Counted from the first letter of the stretch, positions 1-7,632 are shown. The stretch is DNA of 64,000 nucleotides from Robertmurraya kyonggiensis (GCF_005116465.1 NZ_SWBM01000001.1:930001-994000), one strand, 5' to 3'. Notes: generated by a model from the sequence alone, not told the origin. Program-made: numbers and translations.

Positions 1-402
1 GAGGATGATTATTCGCGTCGTTTACATCTGCATGTTGAACGAATTGCAAACGGTGAACCAATTGGATTTGTAAATATGGATGCCGAAATGTCCTTTATCC
101 AAGCAACAGAAGCAGCTCAATTCTTAAAATGGGCTGGCATGACAGAAATAGAAGGGCCTTTTAATGCCACAGCAAATGGCAGAATCTCATTAGCCAATTT
201 AATAAAAATGATTGAAGCAGCAACGGGTAAATCTGCCAGAATTGCGCTTGTGGGAAATGATGAGATTATTTCACCTTATGCTGTTCCAACCTCTTGGTAT
301 ATGTCAAACGAAAAAGCAGTTGCGAATGGATTTCAATTTACGAATTTGGATGACTGGTTAAGGCCATTAGTCGAAGGGATTGCAAAAGAGACAATAATCT
401 AA
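1..402 (+). CDS. NAD-dependent epimerase/dehydratase, C-terminal part (5' truncated by window edge)
   Basis: The reading frame is open from base 1, so the gene begins upstream of the window; 133 codons are seen. The visible part matches the C-terminal half of extended short-chain dehydrogenases (NAD(P)-dependent nucleotide-sugar epimerase family): a segment resembling 'FIQATEAAQFLKWAG' and the 'GPFNATANGRISLANLIKMI' type stretch are typical of the substrate-binding lobe, and the end 'NGFQFTNLDDWLRPLV' is the usual tail. The Rossmann N-terminus and the catalytic YxxxK lie outside, so substrate and activity cannot be judged. Confidence 0.75.
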   Translation, partial: EDDYSRRLHLHVERIANGEPIGFVNMDAEMSFIQATEAAQFLKWAGMTEIEGPFNATANGRISLANLIKMIEAATGKSARIALVGNDEIISPYAVPTSWYMSNEKAVANGFQFTNLDDWLRPLVEGIAKETII

Positions 403-441
403 GAGAAGATCAAATTTTTTGAACACACTGGGGTGAATATA

Positions 442-999
442 TTGATTTATAGTCGTACAAATAAAACGATAGAAACGGGTAGATTGCTACTGCGTCTGTT
501 TACTGCATCTGATGCAGAAAATGTAATCACAATGTGTAATAACTACAACATTTTCAAAAGTACTTTGACTCTACCATATCCATATACGCTAAATTGTGCG
601 CTGTCGTGGATTGCTAACCACGAGCAAAACTTTGACCTAGATCGAATGTATGAGCTTGCCATAACAGATAAGAATAGTGGACAGTTGTATGGTGCCATTG
701 CGATTTCAAATCATAAGCAGCATAAAAATGGAGAACTGGCATATTGGATTGGAGAAGAGTATTGGGGGAAAGGGTACGGGACAGAGGCAGCGCAAGCGAT
801 GATAGAATTTGTTTTTAAAGAAAAGAATTTTCATCGTGTCTATGCACGACATTTCAAATCAAATCCTGCATCTGGAAAGATCATGGAGAAGTGTGGAATG
901 ACATATGAAGGCATGTTAAAAGAACATGTCTTCAAAATCGATCGTTTTGAAGATATTGTTTATTTTGGGATTATCAATCCGATGGGAAACAACAAATAA
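442..999 (+). CDS. GNAT acetyltransferase, RimJ/RimL type
   Basis: Protein of 185 residues related to RimJ/RimL ribosomal-protein and antibiotic N-acetyltransferases. The N-terminal 'TGRLLLRLFTASDAE' strand-helix and the 'YWIGEEYWGKGYGTEA' acetyl-CoA loop are diagnostic, followed by 'NFHRVYARHFKSNPASGKIM' and 'CGMTYEG'. A GTG at 433 is possible, but TTG 442 sits about 6-8 bases after a GGGGTG ribosome binding site and gives the usual family start, so 442 is preferred. The acceptor substrate cannot be predicted. It stands alone behind the epimerase gene. Confidence 0.85.
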   Translation: MIYSRTNKTIETGRLLLRLFTASDAENVITMCNNYNIFKSTLTLPYPYTLNCALSWIANHEQNFDLDRMYELAITDKNSGQLYGAIAISNHKQHKNGELAYWIGEEYWGKGYGTEAAQAMIEFVFKEKNFHRVYARHFKSNPASGKIMEKCGMTYEGMLKEHVFKIDRFEDIVYFGIINPMGNNK

Positions 1000-1255
1000 A
1001 AGGCATAGCTTAACATTTAACGGTATATTTTTCTGGCTACATACAAATGCAATTCTATCCAAACTGAGATTTTGGATTTTTTTGAGTTTACCTTTCATTG
1101 TATCATTTTTATTTTCAGGAGAATTCAAGTCAATCTTGCAATTTGTGAGTTGGAGTACAGCTTTGATTTCTGGTTCAGATATCATTATTTCATTTTTGAA
1201 TGTAATTAAACCGAAGAACTCAGTATTCTACGAAGCCTATTATCGATTGAAATAG
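1000..1255 (+). pseudogene. Remnant of a DUF3267-like membrane protein (C-terminal fragment)
   Basis: A reading frame running out of the end of the preceding GNAT gene encodes about 85 hydrophobic residues, including 'GIFFWLHTNAILSKLRFWIF' and 'TALISGSDIIISFLNVIKPK'. This pattern of a short strand, a hydrophobic helix and a terminal GSDI...PKNS segment resembles the C-terminus of DUF3267 putative membrane metalloproteases. There is no start codon or ribosome binding site of its own, and no N-terminal HExxH part. It looks like a leftover from a deletion that fused the GNAT end to this tail. The family match is by eye only. Confidence 0.4.
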
Positions 1256-1316
1256 TATTGAGGCTTGTAGTACATCATCATTTTGAATTAACGAAGTACG
1301 ATAGTTCAATTCTTTT

Positions 1317-1342
1317 GGCCGCCCTTTCATTGGGGCGGTTTT
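1317..1342 (+). terminator. Rho-independent terminator
   Basis: Stem CCGCCC / GGGCGG (1319-1324 with 1333-1338), followed by TTTT. It ends the GNAT/remnant unit and insulates the sigma factor gene downstream. Confidence 0.75.
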
Positions 1343-1393
1343 CCTTAGGTTTCAAAAATCAACTTTAAGTTTGATCTTTAAATAGGATGATCT

Positions 1394-1420
1394 TGTAACC
1401 TTTTAATATACTCAAACGAT
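1394..1420 (+). promoter_or_regulatory. ECF-sigma-type promoter, probable autoregulatory promoter
   Basis: TGTAACCTTTT at 1394-1404 followed, 16 bases after TGTAACC, by CGAT at 1417-1420. This is the -35 TGTAAC / -10 CGWH architecture of Bacillus SigX/SigW-class promoters, including the T-run after the -35 box. It lies 35 bases upstream of the sigma factor start, as expected if the sigma factor transcribes its own operon. The motif is seen directly; autoregulation is inferred. Confidence 0.65.
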
Positions 1421-1454
1421 TAATAAACGAATACAGAAATAAGGGGGGGAGCTC

Positions 1455-1991
1455 TTGCTTGATAATGGGAATTTAGAGAATAGGATTATTGAAATCTATC
1501 GTAGTCATTACCTAGATGTTTATCGGTTTCTTATTTGTTTTACTGGAAGTCAAAATGATGCAGAGGATCTAACTCAAGAAGTGTTTATTCGTGTGTTAAA
1601 AAATCTACCTAATTATAATGAAGGCAATTTAAAGACTTGGATTTTCTCAATAGCAAAGCATGTTGCTATTGATCATTACAGGAAGAAGCGATTTACACAA
1701 GTTTTTAAAGATGGCTTTTTTAAACAAATAGCATCTACAGAAAAGGGGCCAAATGAACTATTTGAGCAAAATGAACTAAAAAGAACGGTTCAGTTAGCAA
1801 TCTCGACCTTAAAACCCGATTTTAGAGCAGTCGTTATTCTAAGGGGAATAAGCGAATTGTCCATAAAAGAAACTGCGGATGTACTTGATTGTAGTGAGTC
1901 AAAGGTTAAAGTAGATTATCATAGGGCTATGAAAATCCTTAAAAAGAAACTACATATAGATGCTGAGGGGGGTATAGGTAGTGCAAACTGA
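1455..1991 (+). CDS. ECF-subfamily RNA polymerase sigma factor (SigX/SigV-like)
   Basis: This 178-residue protein has region 2 (about residues 15-80: 'NDAEDLTQEVFIRVLKNL', then 'TWIFSIAKHVAIDHYRKKR') and region 4 (about 110-170: 'AISTLKPDFRAVVILRG', 'SIKETADVLDCSESKVKVDY') with no region 1 or 3, the ECF layout. It recruits RNA polymerase to envelope-stress type promoters. TTG 1455 follows a strong AAGGGGGGGA site. The next gene overlaps by 11 bases and encodes a membrane protein with an extracytoplasmic SpoIIP domain, the position normally held by the cognate anti-sigma factor. An ECF promoter lies just upstream. Confidence 0.92.
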   Translation: MLDNGNLENRIIEIYRSHYLDVYRFLICFTGSQNDAEDLTQEVFIRVLKNLPNYNEGNLKTWIFSIAKHVAIDHYRKKRFTQVFKDGFFKQIASTEKGPNELFEQNELKRTVQLAISTLKPDFRAVVILRGISELSIKETADVLDCSESKVKVDYHRAMKILKKKLHIDAEGGIGSAN

Positions 1992-2859
1992 TAAGGATTT
2001 TTTTAAATTGATGAAAGAATCATATTCAACGGAACCAAGAAAAGCGTTTGTTTCTGATACTGAATACATTTTAAGGAAAAATGCTAAAAGATTAAATAGA
2101 AAACGAACATTTAAGATAGTTTCGATAACTGCAAGTAGTGTCCTTGTTTTTGTAATTTCTATCTTATGGCTATTCTCTTTTCCAGAAACAGAACAGAAAT
2201 CATCCTTAATTGGAGAAAATAGTCGTGATGAACCATTTATTTATATTTATCACACGCATAATCAGGAATCATTTAATTCAGTAACTAAGACTGTCGATGC
2301 AAACGGAGCTTTCCATCCATCTACGAATATTACATTAGTGGGTGAAAAGCTTAGTCAGGCTCTCAATAACAAGAGTATCATTACACTACATGAAAAAAGG
2401 GATGTTATGAAAGAATTGGGTGAGAAGGGCTTATCTTATGAAGAGTCTTACGCAGTCTCAAGAGAATTCTTACAGAGTACATTAGAAGAAAATCCGAGTA
2501 TTAAAATGATATTTGATATACACAGAGACTCACAGCCAAGAGATGTAACTACTGCTACAATAAATGGGGATGATTATGCCAAAATATCATTTATTGTTTC
2601 TAAAACAAGTGAAAGATATATAGAAAACTTAAAATTTGCTTTAGCAATTCATACTCTTATGGAAGAAGAATATCCAGGTCTATCTAGAGGAGTTATTGAA
2701 AAGTCTGCTGCTGAAAACCAAAATACCTATAACCAAGACTTAAGGAATGAATCACTATTAATGGAAATTGGAGGAGTGGATAATACATTGGAAGAAGAGT
2801 ATCGTGCGATTGATATCTTGGCCGACGTGATTGGGAAAATAATTAAGAAAAGAGAGTAA
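1981..2859 (+). CDS. Membrane-anchored SpoIIP-domain protein, candidate anti-sigma factor/cell-wall sensor
   Basis: This 292-residue protein starts at GTG 1981 behind GAGGGGGG, overlapping the sigma gene by 11 bases. Residues 1-42 are a short basic cytoplasmic segment like those of small Bacillus anti-sigma factors; 43-67 is one membrane helix; about 85-290 is a SpoIIP domain. Residues expected for the zinc amidase fold are present: H91/H93 and E96 in 'YIYHTHNQESF', H181 in 'FDIHRDSQPRD' and E262 in 'LLMEIGGVDNT'. True SpoIIP helps forespore engulfment by cutting peptidoglycan stems. Here the sigma-factor coupling suggests the domain senses or cuts wall material and controls the sigma factor. 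That role is inference; the domain call is firm. Confidence 0.85.
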   Translation: MQTDKDFFKLMKESYSTEPRKAFVSDTEYILRKNAKRLNRKRTFKIVSITASSVLVFVISILWLFSFPETEQKSSLIGENSRDEPFIYIYHTHNQESFNSVTKTVDANGAFHPSTNITLVGEKLSQALNNKSIITLHEKRDVMKELGEKGLSYEESYAVSREFLQSTLEENPSIKMIFDIHRDSQPRDVTTATINGDDYAKISFIVSKTSERYIENLKFALAIHTLMEEEYPGLSRGVIEKSAAENQNTYNQDLRNESLLMEIGGVDNTLEEEYRAIDILADVIGKIIKKRE

Positions 2860-2896
2860 CGTGAGCTGTTGCTGATAAAGAAATCCACTAAATATC

Positions 2897-2940
2897 TCGA
2901 GAAACATTGATGTAAGGCATTAATGCTTCTCGGGATTATT
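2897..2940 (+). terminator. Long-stem terminator after the sigma/SpoIIP operon
   Basis: Imperfect stem of about 17 pairs: CTCGAGAA..ATTGATG pairs with CATTAATGC..TTCTCGGG around the loop TAAG, followed by an AT-rich tract. It is typical of a strong rho-independent terminator. Confidence 0.6.
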
Positions 2941-3013
2941 TATTACTATGGAAGAAGGATTAATAGCGAAAACTAGCGAAGTTATTAGTACTTTCATTTT
3001 TTCGGAGGTTCAA

Positions 3014-3379
3014 ATGGAGATTTATAGATTTGCCAAGGACAGTGGAAAAAAGATCACTCAATACAATTCGGATTTTGTCATGTCTCGTGTGATTCGCACT
3101 GAAGGTGGTGTTCACATTGGTGCTATGTATCTAGAGAAAGATGGGATTATCGGGTATCATCAAGCAACCACTCCACAGCTTCTTCTAATTATTTCTGGTG
3201 AAGGATTTGCTCGTGGAGAAAGCGAAGAGTACATAATGGTTCGGCCAGGGGATGCGGTGTTTTGGACAAAGGGTGAATGGCATGAAACGCAAACAGATAC
3301 AGCTTTAACTGCTATTGTGATAGAAAGCGAGAATTTAGATCCGTCCTCATTCATGCCAAACAAAAGTGAGATTATTTAG
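3014..3379 (+). CDS. Cupin-domain protein
   Basis: This single-cupin protein has 121 residues. The start is ATG 3014, eight bases after CGGAGG; a longer in-frame start at 2948 has no ribosome binding site and would run into the upstream terminator region. The fold shows 'GAMYLEKDGIIGYHQATTPQ' (motif 1 with one His), 'LLLIISGEGFARGES' and 'VRPGDAVFWTKGEWHET' (motif 2, PG...H). Such proteins bind a metal and small ligands; the ligand is unknown. Its 3' end overlaps the converging methyltransferase gene by 8 bases. Confidence 0.8.
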   Translation: MEIYRFAKDSGKKITQYNSDFVMSRVIRTEGGVHIGAMYLEKDGIIGYHQATTPQLLLIISGEGFARGESEEYIMVRPGDAVFWTKGEWHETQTDTALTAIVIESENLDPSSFMPNKSEII

Positions 3380-4097
3380 TAGCGGCCAGGAATAAAAATA
3401 ATGGTATTCTTAATCGTCTTAAGTATGTCTCTTCCTTTTCAAAATGCTCTCTCTTAGGTATCGATTCTCTTAAAGATTCAATCTTAAACCCAGCAGATTT
3501 GAGTGCTTGAAAATAATCTTCAATCGTTCTGTGGTACTTATAGACTGTAGAACCAAGCCACTCTTGTTCTCGAATTCCAGAAACGAAGTAATTATCCACG
3601 AACCAATTCGTTCTTTGCCCATTCGTTTGCAAAGTGGAAGTAATAACGGGATGTTCAATAGAAAAGATTAATTTTCCACCATCAGTTAAAGTGTCATATA
3701 TATTTCTAAATAAGACGTCGATATCCTGAATATAATGAATTACTAGCCTTGATATGACCATGTCAAAGTGATTTTTAGGAAATTCCCAATTCTCAATAGT
3801 TGATTGTACCAAGTGTATATTTTTATATGTTTGTAGATTTTTTACTGCTGAATGATACATATTAATTGATCCTTCAATTCCAGAATAGCTTTTACATCCG
3901 ATATTCATCAGATCGATTCCAAACTTTCCGTCACCGCACCCTAAATCAAGAATATTTAACTGGGATACATCTCCCATAAGCTCAATGAAAATTGGCTTTT
4001 CAATTGTGTCATTTGGATTTTCTTTGAATGCTCTCTTTAAAGTGTAACGATGAAAGAATTCTTCTTTGTCATAGTATTGCGAACCGTTTCTTTGCAA
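3372..4097 (-). CDS. Class I SAM-dependent methyltransferase
   Basis: This 241-residue protein has a methyltransferase-11/25 Rossmann fold. Motif I is 'ILDLGCGDGKFG', then 'YSGIEGSINMYHSAV' (acidic residue binding the ribose) and 'FDMVISRLVIHYIQD' (motif II/post-II), with 'LTDGGKLIFSIEHPV' (motif III). TTG 4106 would overlap the AGGAGG site, so TTG 4097, nine bases after it, is chosen. The C-terminus 'HRTIEDYFQALKSAGFKIES' is like small-molecule methyltransferases. The substrate is unknown. It is monocistronic and convergent with the cupin gene. Confidence 0.85.
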   Translation of the reverse strand: MQRNGSQYYDKEEFFHRYTLKRAFKENPNDTIEKPIFIELMGDVSQLNILDLGCGDGKFGIDLMNIGCKSYSGIEGSINMYHSAVKNLQTYKNIHLVQSTIENWEFPKNHFDMVISRLVIHYIQDIDVLFRNIYDTLTDGGKLIFSIEHPVITSTLQTNGQRTNWFVDNYFVSGIREQEWLGSTVYKYHRTIEDYFQALKSAGFKIESLRESIPKREHFEKEETYLRRLRIPLFLFLAATK

Positions 4098-4218
4098 AAT
4101 TGGCAAACCTCCTCAAAACAACATTGGAAAAATTATACACGATTTCAACTGTGTGATGAACATATTTTTACATTGCATCGTATATAAAAAATAAATTCGA
4201 ATAGGGGAGTGTCAGTTA

Positions 4219-4563
4219 TTGGGTAAAAAACGAATTTTCATAATCGTTGTGGCCATGTTTTTGTCGGGATGTACTAAGACATTTGAAGGAGTGGTTTATG
4301 AGGTTGCAGAAGATTATTTTTTGATTGACTGTTCGGATGAAGCGAAGATTAAAAGTAATGATATTGAGGATATTGGTTACGGATGCAAGGTTAAATTGTC
4401 CGATAAGACAAGCTTTAGGAGTGAAACTGGGGAAAGTTTGGTATTAGAGGAAATTAAAGAGGAGGCGACTGTCAGAGTTCTACTGATGCATTCAAAAAAT
4501 ATTACGCAAAGTAAAGAATCTCGAAACCTTGAAGCTAAGGAAATAATTGTACTCGATGAATAG
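4219..4563 (+). CDS. Small secreted lipoprotein of unknown function
   Basis: This 114-residue protein has an N-terminal type II signal peptide: basic 'MGKKR', a hydrophobic run, and the lipobox LSGC with Cys18 as the lipid-modified residue. The mature part is acidic, with two Cys residues (in 'FLIDCSDE' and 'GYGCKVKL') that could form a disulfide. TTG 4219 follows AGGGGAG by about 10 bases. The C-terminal half is beta-rich and may be an OB/SH3-like barrel, but I recognise no named family. Confidence 0.75.
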   Translation: MGKKRIFIIVVAMFLSGCTKTFEGVVYEVAEDYFLIDCSDEAKIKSNDIEDIGYGCKVKLSDKTSFRSETGESLVLEEIKEEATVRVLLMHSKNITQSKESRNLEAKEIIVLDE

Positions 4564-4582
4564 AATAATCTTGCATACTAAA

Positions 4583-4604
4583 AGCCAGACTATATTGCCT
4601 GGCT
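4583..4604. terminator. Bidirectional hairpin between convergent genes
   Basis: AGCCAG / CTGGCT stem with a ten-base loop lies between the lipoprotein and fdhA. On the minus strand it is followed by TTTT, so it most likely ends fdhA transcripts. Confidence 0.5.
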
Positions 4605-4687
4605 CATAGTTTATCTACGACTAGTGGCATTCCACCAGCAAACAGAATTAGAATGTAGAATTTTAAGCGCTTTCATTTTGACGGGTT

Positions 4688-5905
4688 TTATTTTCTAACT
4701 AACCCATGGGGGTCAATTACGAACTTCTTAGAAGCACCCTGATCAAATTCAGCATAAGCAGCAGGGGCTTGATCTAATGAAATAAGTGTAGCATTTACAG
4801 CTTTGGCAATTTGTGCTTTTCCGCTTAAAATGGCCATCATTAGGTCGCGATGATATTGCATAACTGGCGTTTGACCTGTGACAAAAGTATGCGCTTTTGC
4901 CCATCCTAGACCTAAGCGAACCTTCAAGGTTCCAATTTTTGCATCCTCATCAACGGCACCTGGGTCACCCGTAACGTAAAGACCTGGAATACCAAGACGG
5001 CCTCCGGCGCGAGTAACTTCCATAATCGAATTCAATACAGTGGCAGGAGCTTCTCCAGCACCAGCACCGTGTCCATGGGCTTCAAATCCTACACAATCAA
5101 TTGCACAGTCAACTTCAGGTACGCCTAAAATTTGTTCAATTTGCTCACCGAGATTTGGATAATCTCTGAGATTTACGGTTTCACATCCGAAACTCTTCGC
5201 TTGCGCAAGACGCTCGCTATTTAAATCACCCACAATAACAACGGAAGCACCTAGAAGTTGAGCAGAATGAGCAGCCGCTAAACCAACAGGTCCAGCACCC
5301 GCAACATATACAGTTGCACCAGGCTTAACTCCTGCACTTACAGCACCATGATAACCAGTTGGGAAAATATCAGAAAGCATAGTTAAATCAAGAATTTTTT
5401 CAAGTGCTTGATCTTTATCAGGAAATTTAAGTAATTGAAAATCTGCATAGGGGACCATAACGTATTCGGATTGTCCACCAACCCAACCGCCCATGTCGAC
5501 ATAACCATAAGCTGAGCCAGGACGATCTGGATTTACATTTTCGCAAATATGAGTATTTCGTTCTTTACAGCTCCGACAACGTCCACATGCAATGTTAAAC
5601 GGTACAGATACGAGATCACCCTTTTTAATAAACTCCACGTCACGTCCAACTTCGATGACTTCACCAGTGATTTCGTGACCGAGAACGAGACCTTCCGGGG
5701 CAGTTGTTCGCCCGCGCACCATGTGTTGGTCGCTACCGCAAATATTTGTGGTGACAACTTTGAGAATGACACCATGGTCGCATTTACGACCGACATTTAA
5801 TGGGTTTACACCAGGTCCGTCTCGTAAAATCAAGTCGGGATAGCTGATATCTTCAACCGCTACTCGACCAGAACCCTTGTAAATCACTGCTCTGTTTCCT
5901 GACAT
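4688..5905 (-). CDS. fdhA: Zinc-dependent, glutathione-independent formaldehyde dehydrogenase
   Basis: This 405-residue medium-chain dehydrogenase matches Pseudomonas putida-type formaldehyde dehydrogenase, which oxidises formaldehyde to formate with tightly bound NAD+. Catalytic zinc ligands are visible as C56 in 'NICGSDQHMV' and H77-E78 in 'LGHEITGEV'. The structural zinc loop has C107, C110, C113 and C121. The NAD fold is 'YVAGAGPVGLAAA', and the insert 'FEAHGHGAGAGEAP' is characteristic of this subgroup. It is divergent from an HxlR-type regulator, whose B. subtilis relative is formaldehyde-responsive, which strengthens the assignment. Confidence 0.9.
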   Translation of the reverse strand: MSGNRAVIYKGSGRVAVEDISYPDLILRDGPGVNPLNVGRKCDHGVILKVVTTNICGSDQHMVRGRTTAPEGLVLGHEITGEVIEVGRDVEFIKKGDLVSVPFNIACGRCRSCKERNTHICENVNPDRPGSAYGYVDMGGWVGGQSEYVMVPYADFQLLKFPDKDQALEKILDLTMLSDIFPTGYHGAVSAGVKPGATVYVAGAGPVGLAAAHSAQLLGASVVIVGDLNSERLAQAKSFGCETVNLRDYPNLGEQIEQILGVPEVDCAIDCVGFEAHGHGAGAGEAPATVLNSIMEVTRAGGRLGIPGLYVTGDPGAVDEDAKIGTLKVRLGLGWAKAHTFVTGQTPVMQYHRDLMMAILSGKAQIAKAVNATLISLDQAPAAYAEFDQGASKKFVIDPHGLVRK

Positions 5906-5941
5906 TTAACTTTCCTCCGATCTACTTAATATAAAATAATA

Positions 5942-5979
5942 ACAGATAAGAGAATTAACTATAATTCAGAATTATCTGT
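5942..5979. promoter_or_regulatory. Imperfect dyad in the fdhA-hxlR divergent control region (candidate operator)
   Basis: ACAGATAA (5942-5949) and TTATCTGT (5972-5979) are perfect inverted half-sites. Nested inside are GAATTA (5952-5957) and TAATTC (5962-5967), with almost the same centre. The dyad sits 37 bases upstream of the fdhA start, where a regulator would meet RNA polymerase. Assignment to HxlR is inferred from position only. Confidence 0.5.
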
Positions 5980-6035
5980 ACAATCTAATTCTATAAAATA
6001 ATTCTTTTTTCTGGAAGAACGCACTTTTTTGTGAG

Positions 6036-6057
6036 AAGGTTACCTTAAGGATACTTT
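6036..6057. promoter_or_regulatory. Second dyad near hxlR (candidate operator)
   Basis: AAGGTTACCTT (6036-6046) is itself an odd palindrome, and it continues as AAGGATACTT. The 16-base core GTTACCTTAAGGATAC (6039-6054) has symmetric outer and central pairs, with only the two middle W-W positions unpaired. It lies 30-50 bases before the hxlR start and could be an autoregulatory site. Confidence 0.4.
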
Positions 6058-6086
6058 TGAGATATTTTGGAAAGGAGATAATCTGA

Positions 6087-6449
6087 ATGGAAGATTTACG
6101 GAAAGAAGTAAAAAAGAAAATCCGGAATGGTGAATTTAATTGTGAAAAAGAGTTCACCTTATCTCTTATTAACGGGAAATGGAAAATCACAATCATCTAT
6201 TATTTAGGCACAAATGGTAAGTTAAGATTCAGTGAAATTAAAAAGTTATTTCCAAAAATCTCTCATAAAGTCCTGACAGCACAAATACGAGAATTAGAGG
6301 CAGATGGAATTGTCAGTCGAAAAGTCTATCCAGAAGTTCCACCAAGGGTCGAATATTCGCTAACAGAGTTAGGTGAAAGTCTAATGCCGATCGTCCTTAT
6401 GATGTACGAATGGGGAAAGAAAAACATTAATTCTTTTGCGAGAAGGTAA
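6087..6449 (+). CDS. hxlR: HxlR-family transcriptional regulator, probable formaldehyde sensor
   Basis: This 120-residue winged-helix MarR/HxlR protein has the family core '[19 protein letters not shown]', '[20 protein letters not shown]' (recognition helix), '[20 protein letters not shown]' (wing) and '[15 protein letters not shown]'. The N-terminal FNCEKE keeps C19 and K21 in the Cys-x-Lys arrangement that in B. subtilis HxlR is cross-linked by formaldehyde to activate hxlAB. Divergence from fdhA makes control of formaldehyde oxidation the obvious role. ATG follows GGAAAGGAG by 8 bases. Confidence 0.85.
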   Translation: MEDLRKEVKKKIRNGEFNCEKEFTLSLINGKWKITIIYYLGTNGKLRFSEIKKLFPKISHKVLTAQIRELEADGIVSRKVYPEVPPRVEYSLTELGESLMPIVLMMYEWGKKNINSFARR

Positions 6450-6502
6450 TTTAGTCAAAAATCATACTATTTTATAAGTAACTGAAGGAGAATGAAGTTT
6501 TT

Positions 6503-7072
6503 ATGAATCGATGCGGTTGGGTTAACCAAGATGAGTTGTATATTAACTACCATGATCACGAATGGGGAGTACCAGTGTATGACGACCGTCTCCTTTTTGA
6601 ATATCTAAATTTAGAGGGAGCACAAGCGGGATTAAGCTGGTACACAATTCTTAAAAAACGGGAAAATTACCGCAAAGCCTTTGATGGATTTATTCCTGAG
6701 AAAATTGTTTTGTATGATGAGAAAAAGATAGCAGAACTTCTACAAAATGAAGGGATCGTTCGAAATAAGCTAAAGGTGAATGCTGTTGTTACAAACGCAA
6801 AAGCTTTTCTAAAAGTGGTCGAGGAATTCGGCTCATTTAGTGCGTACATATGGTCTTTTGTAGATGGAAAGCCAATCCAAAATAACTTTAAGGATTTAAA
6901 AGAGGTGCCAGCATCAACTGAATTTAGCGATAAAATGAGTAAGGATTTAAAGAAGCGAGGATTTAAGTTTGTAGGTTCAACAATTTGTTATGCATTTATG
7001 CAGGCGACTGGCATGGTCAATGATCATATTACTAGTTGCTTTTGTCACGAAACAGTACAAGAACTAGGTTGA
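6503..7072 (+). CDS. tag: DNA-3-methyladenine glycosylase I
   Basis: This 189-residue protein excises 3-methyladenine from alkylated DNA, the first step of base excision repair. The zinc site of Tag is visible: C4 and H17 in the N-terminal part ('MNRCGW', 'NYHDHEWGVP') and a C-terminal His/Cys pair in 'NDHITSCFCHE'. Also diagnostic are 'LEGAQAGLSWYTILKKRENY' and 'GSTICYAFMQATGMVNDH', with the base-pocket Trp and Tyr. Length is normal. It lies between hxlR and a GNAT gene, with about 25 bases to the next start. Confidence 0.92.
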   Translation: MNRCGWVNQDELYINYHDHEWGVPVYDDRLLFEYLNLEGAQAGLSWYTILKKRENYRKAFDGFIPEKIVLYDEKKIAELLQNEGIVRNKLKVNAVVTNAKAFLKVVEEFGSFSAYIWSFVDGKPIQNNFKDLKEVPASTEFSDKMSKDLKKRGFKFVGSTICYAFMQATGMVNDHITSCFCHETVQELG

Positions 7073-7098
7073 ACAGAAATCAAAAATGGAGAAATAAG

Positions 7099-7599
7099 AT
7101 GGGGACAAACCAAAGTGTTAATACTGTAGCTCTTGAATTTTATGAAGAAAAGTTTAATTCTATATTAAGTGATTATGATTTATCTGAGAAGCAGATAAGA
7201 TTTACTTCTCTGCCGTCAGAAGCTATGTTGTCATGTGAAATAGATAAAACGAGGCATCCTGTTGTCATTTTATCTGGTGGTGAACCAGTAGGATTCTTTG
7301 TATTGCATGGTTGGGAAGGCGTGAAGACCTATAGTGATAATAGATCTGCGATATTGGTAAGGGCCTATTCGATTAATGTCAAATTCCAGGGAAAAGGGAT
7401 TGCCAAGAAATCTTTATTCATTTTAGATTCCTTTGTAAAAAGCAATTTTCCTGGTAGTAATGAAATCATCTTAGCGGTCAACCACCAAAACACAGTTGCA
7501 CAGCATCTTTATAAAGTAAGTGGTTTTATAGATAAGGGAATTCGAGTGATGGGTAGGATGGGGGAACAATACATTTATCATAAAGAGCTACAAATATAG
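7099..7599 (+). CDS. GNAT N-acetyltransferase
   Basis: This 166-residue protein has the acetyl-CoA loop 'VKFQGKGIAKKSL' after a 'LVRAYSINV' beta-bulge strand, and the C-terminal 'NTVAQHLYKVSGFIDKG' helix-strand. ATG 7099 is preferred over 7036, because the longer form overlaps tag and lacks a binding site; GGAG sits eight bases before 7099. Similar stand-alone GNATs in Bacillus modify small amines or antibiotics. The substrate here is unknown. Confidence 0.8.
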   Translation: MGTNQSVNTVALEFYEEKFNSILSDYDLSEKQIRFTSLPSEAMLSCEIDKTRHPVVILSGGEPVGFFVLHGWEGVKTYSDNRSAILVRAYSINVKFQGKGIAKKSLFILDSFVKSNFPGSNEIILAVNHQNTVAQHLYKVSGFIDKGIRVMGRMGEQYIYHKELQI

Positions 7600-7601
7600 T
7601 G

Positions 7602-7632
7602 CTATTCTTCTAATTGGAGAATAGTTTTTTTA
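7602..7632 (+). terminator. Rho-independent terminator after the tag-GNAT unit
   Basis: CTATTCT / AGAATAG stem with a nine-base loop, followed by eight T residues. Confidence 0.8.

Noticed and set aside
916-1185. Minus-strand frame of 89 codons over the GNAT end and the following fragment
   Set aside because: No ribosome binding site; hydrophobic plus-strand frame better explains the composition.
4662-4675. cre-like TGAAAGCGCTTAAA (minus strand) near the fdhA stop
   Set aside because: It lies downstream of both converging genes and has a mismatch at a conserved C, so promoter control is unlikely.
5533-5800. Frames on both strands inside fdhA
   Set aside because: They are shadows of the dehydrogenase coding sequence.
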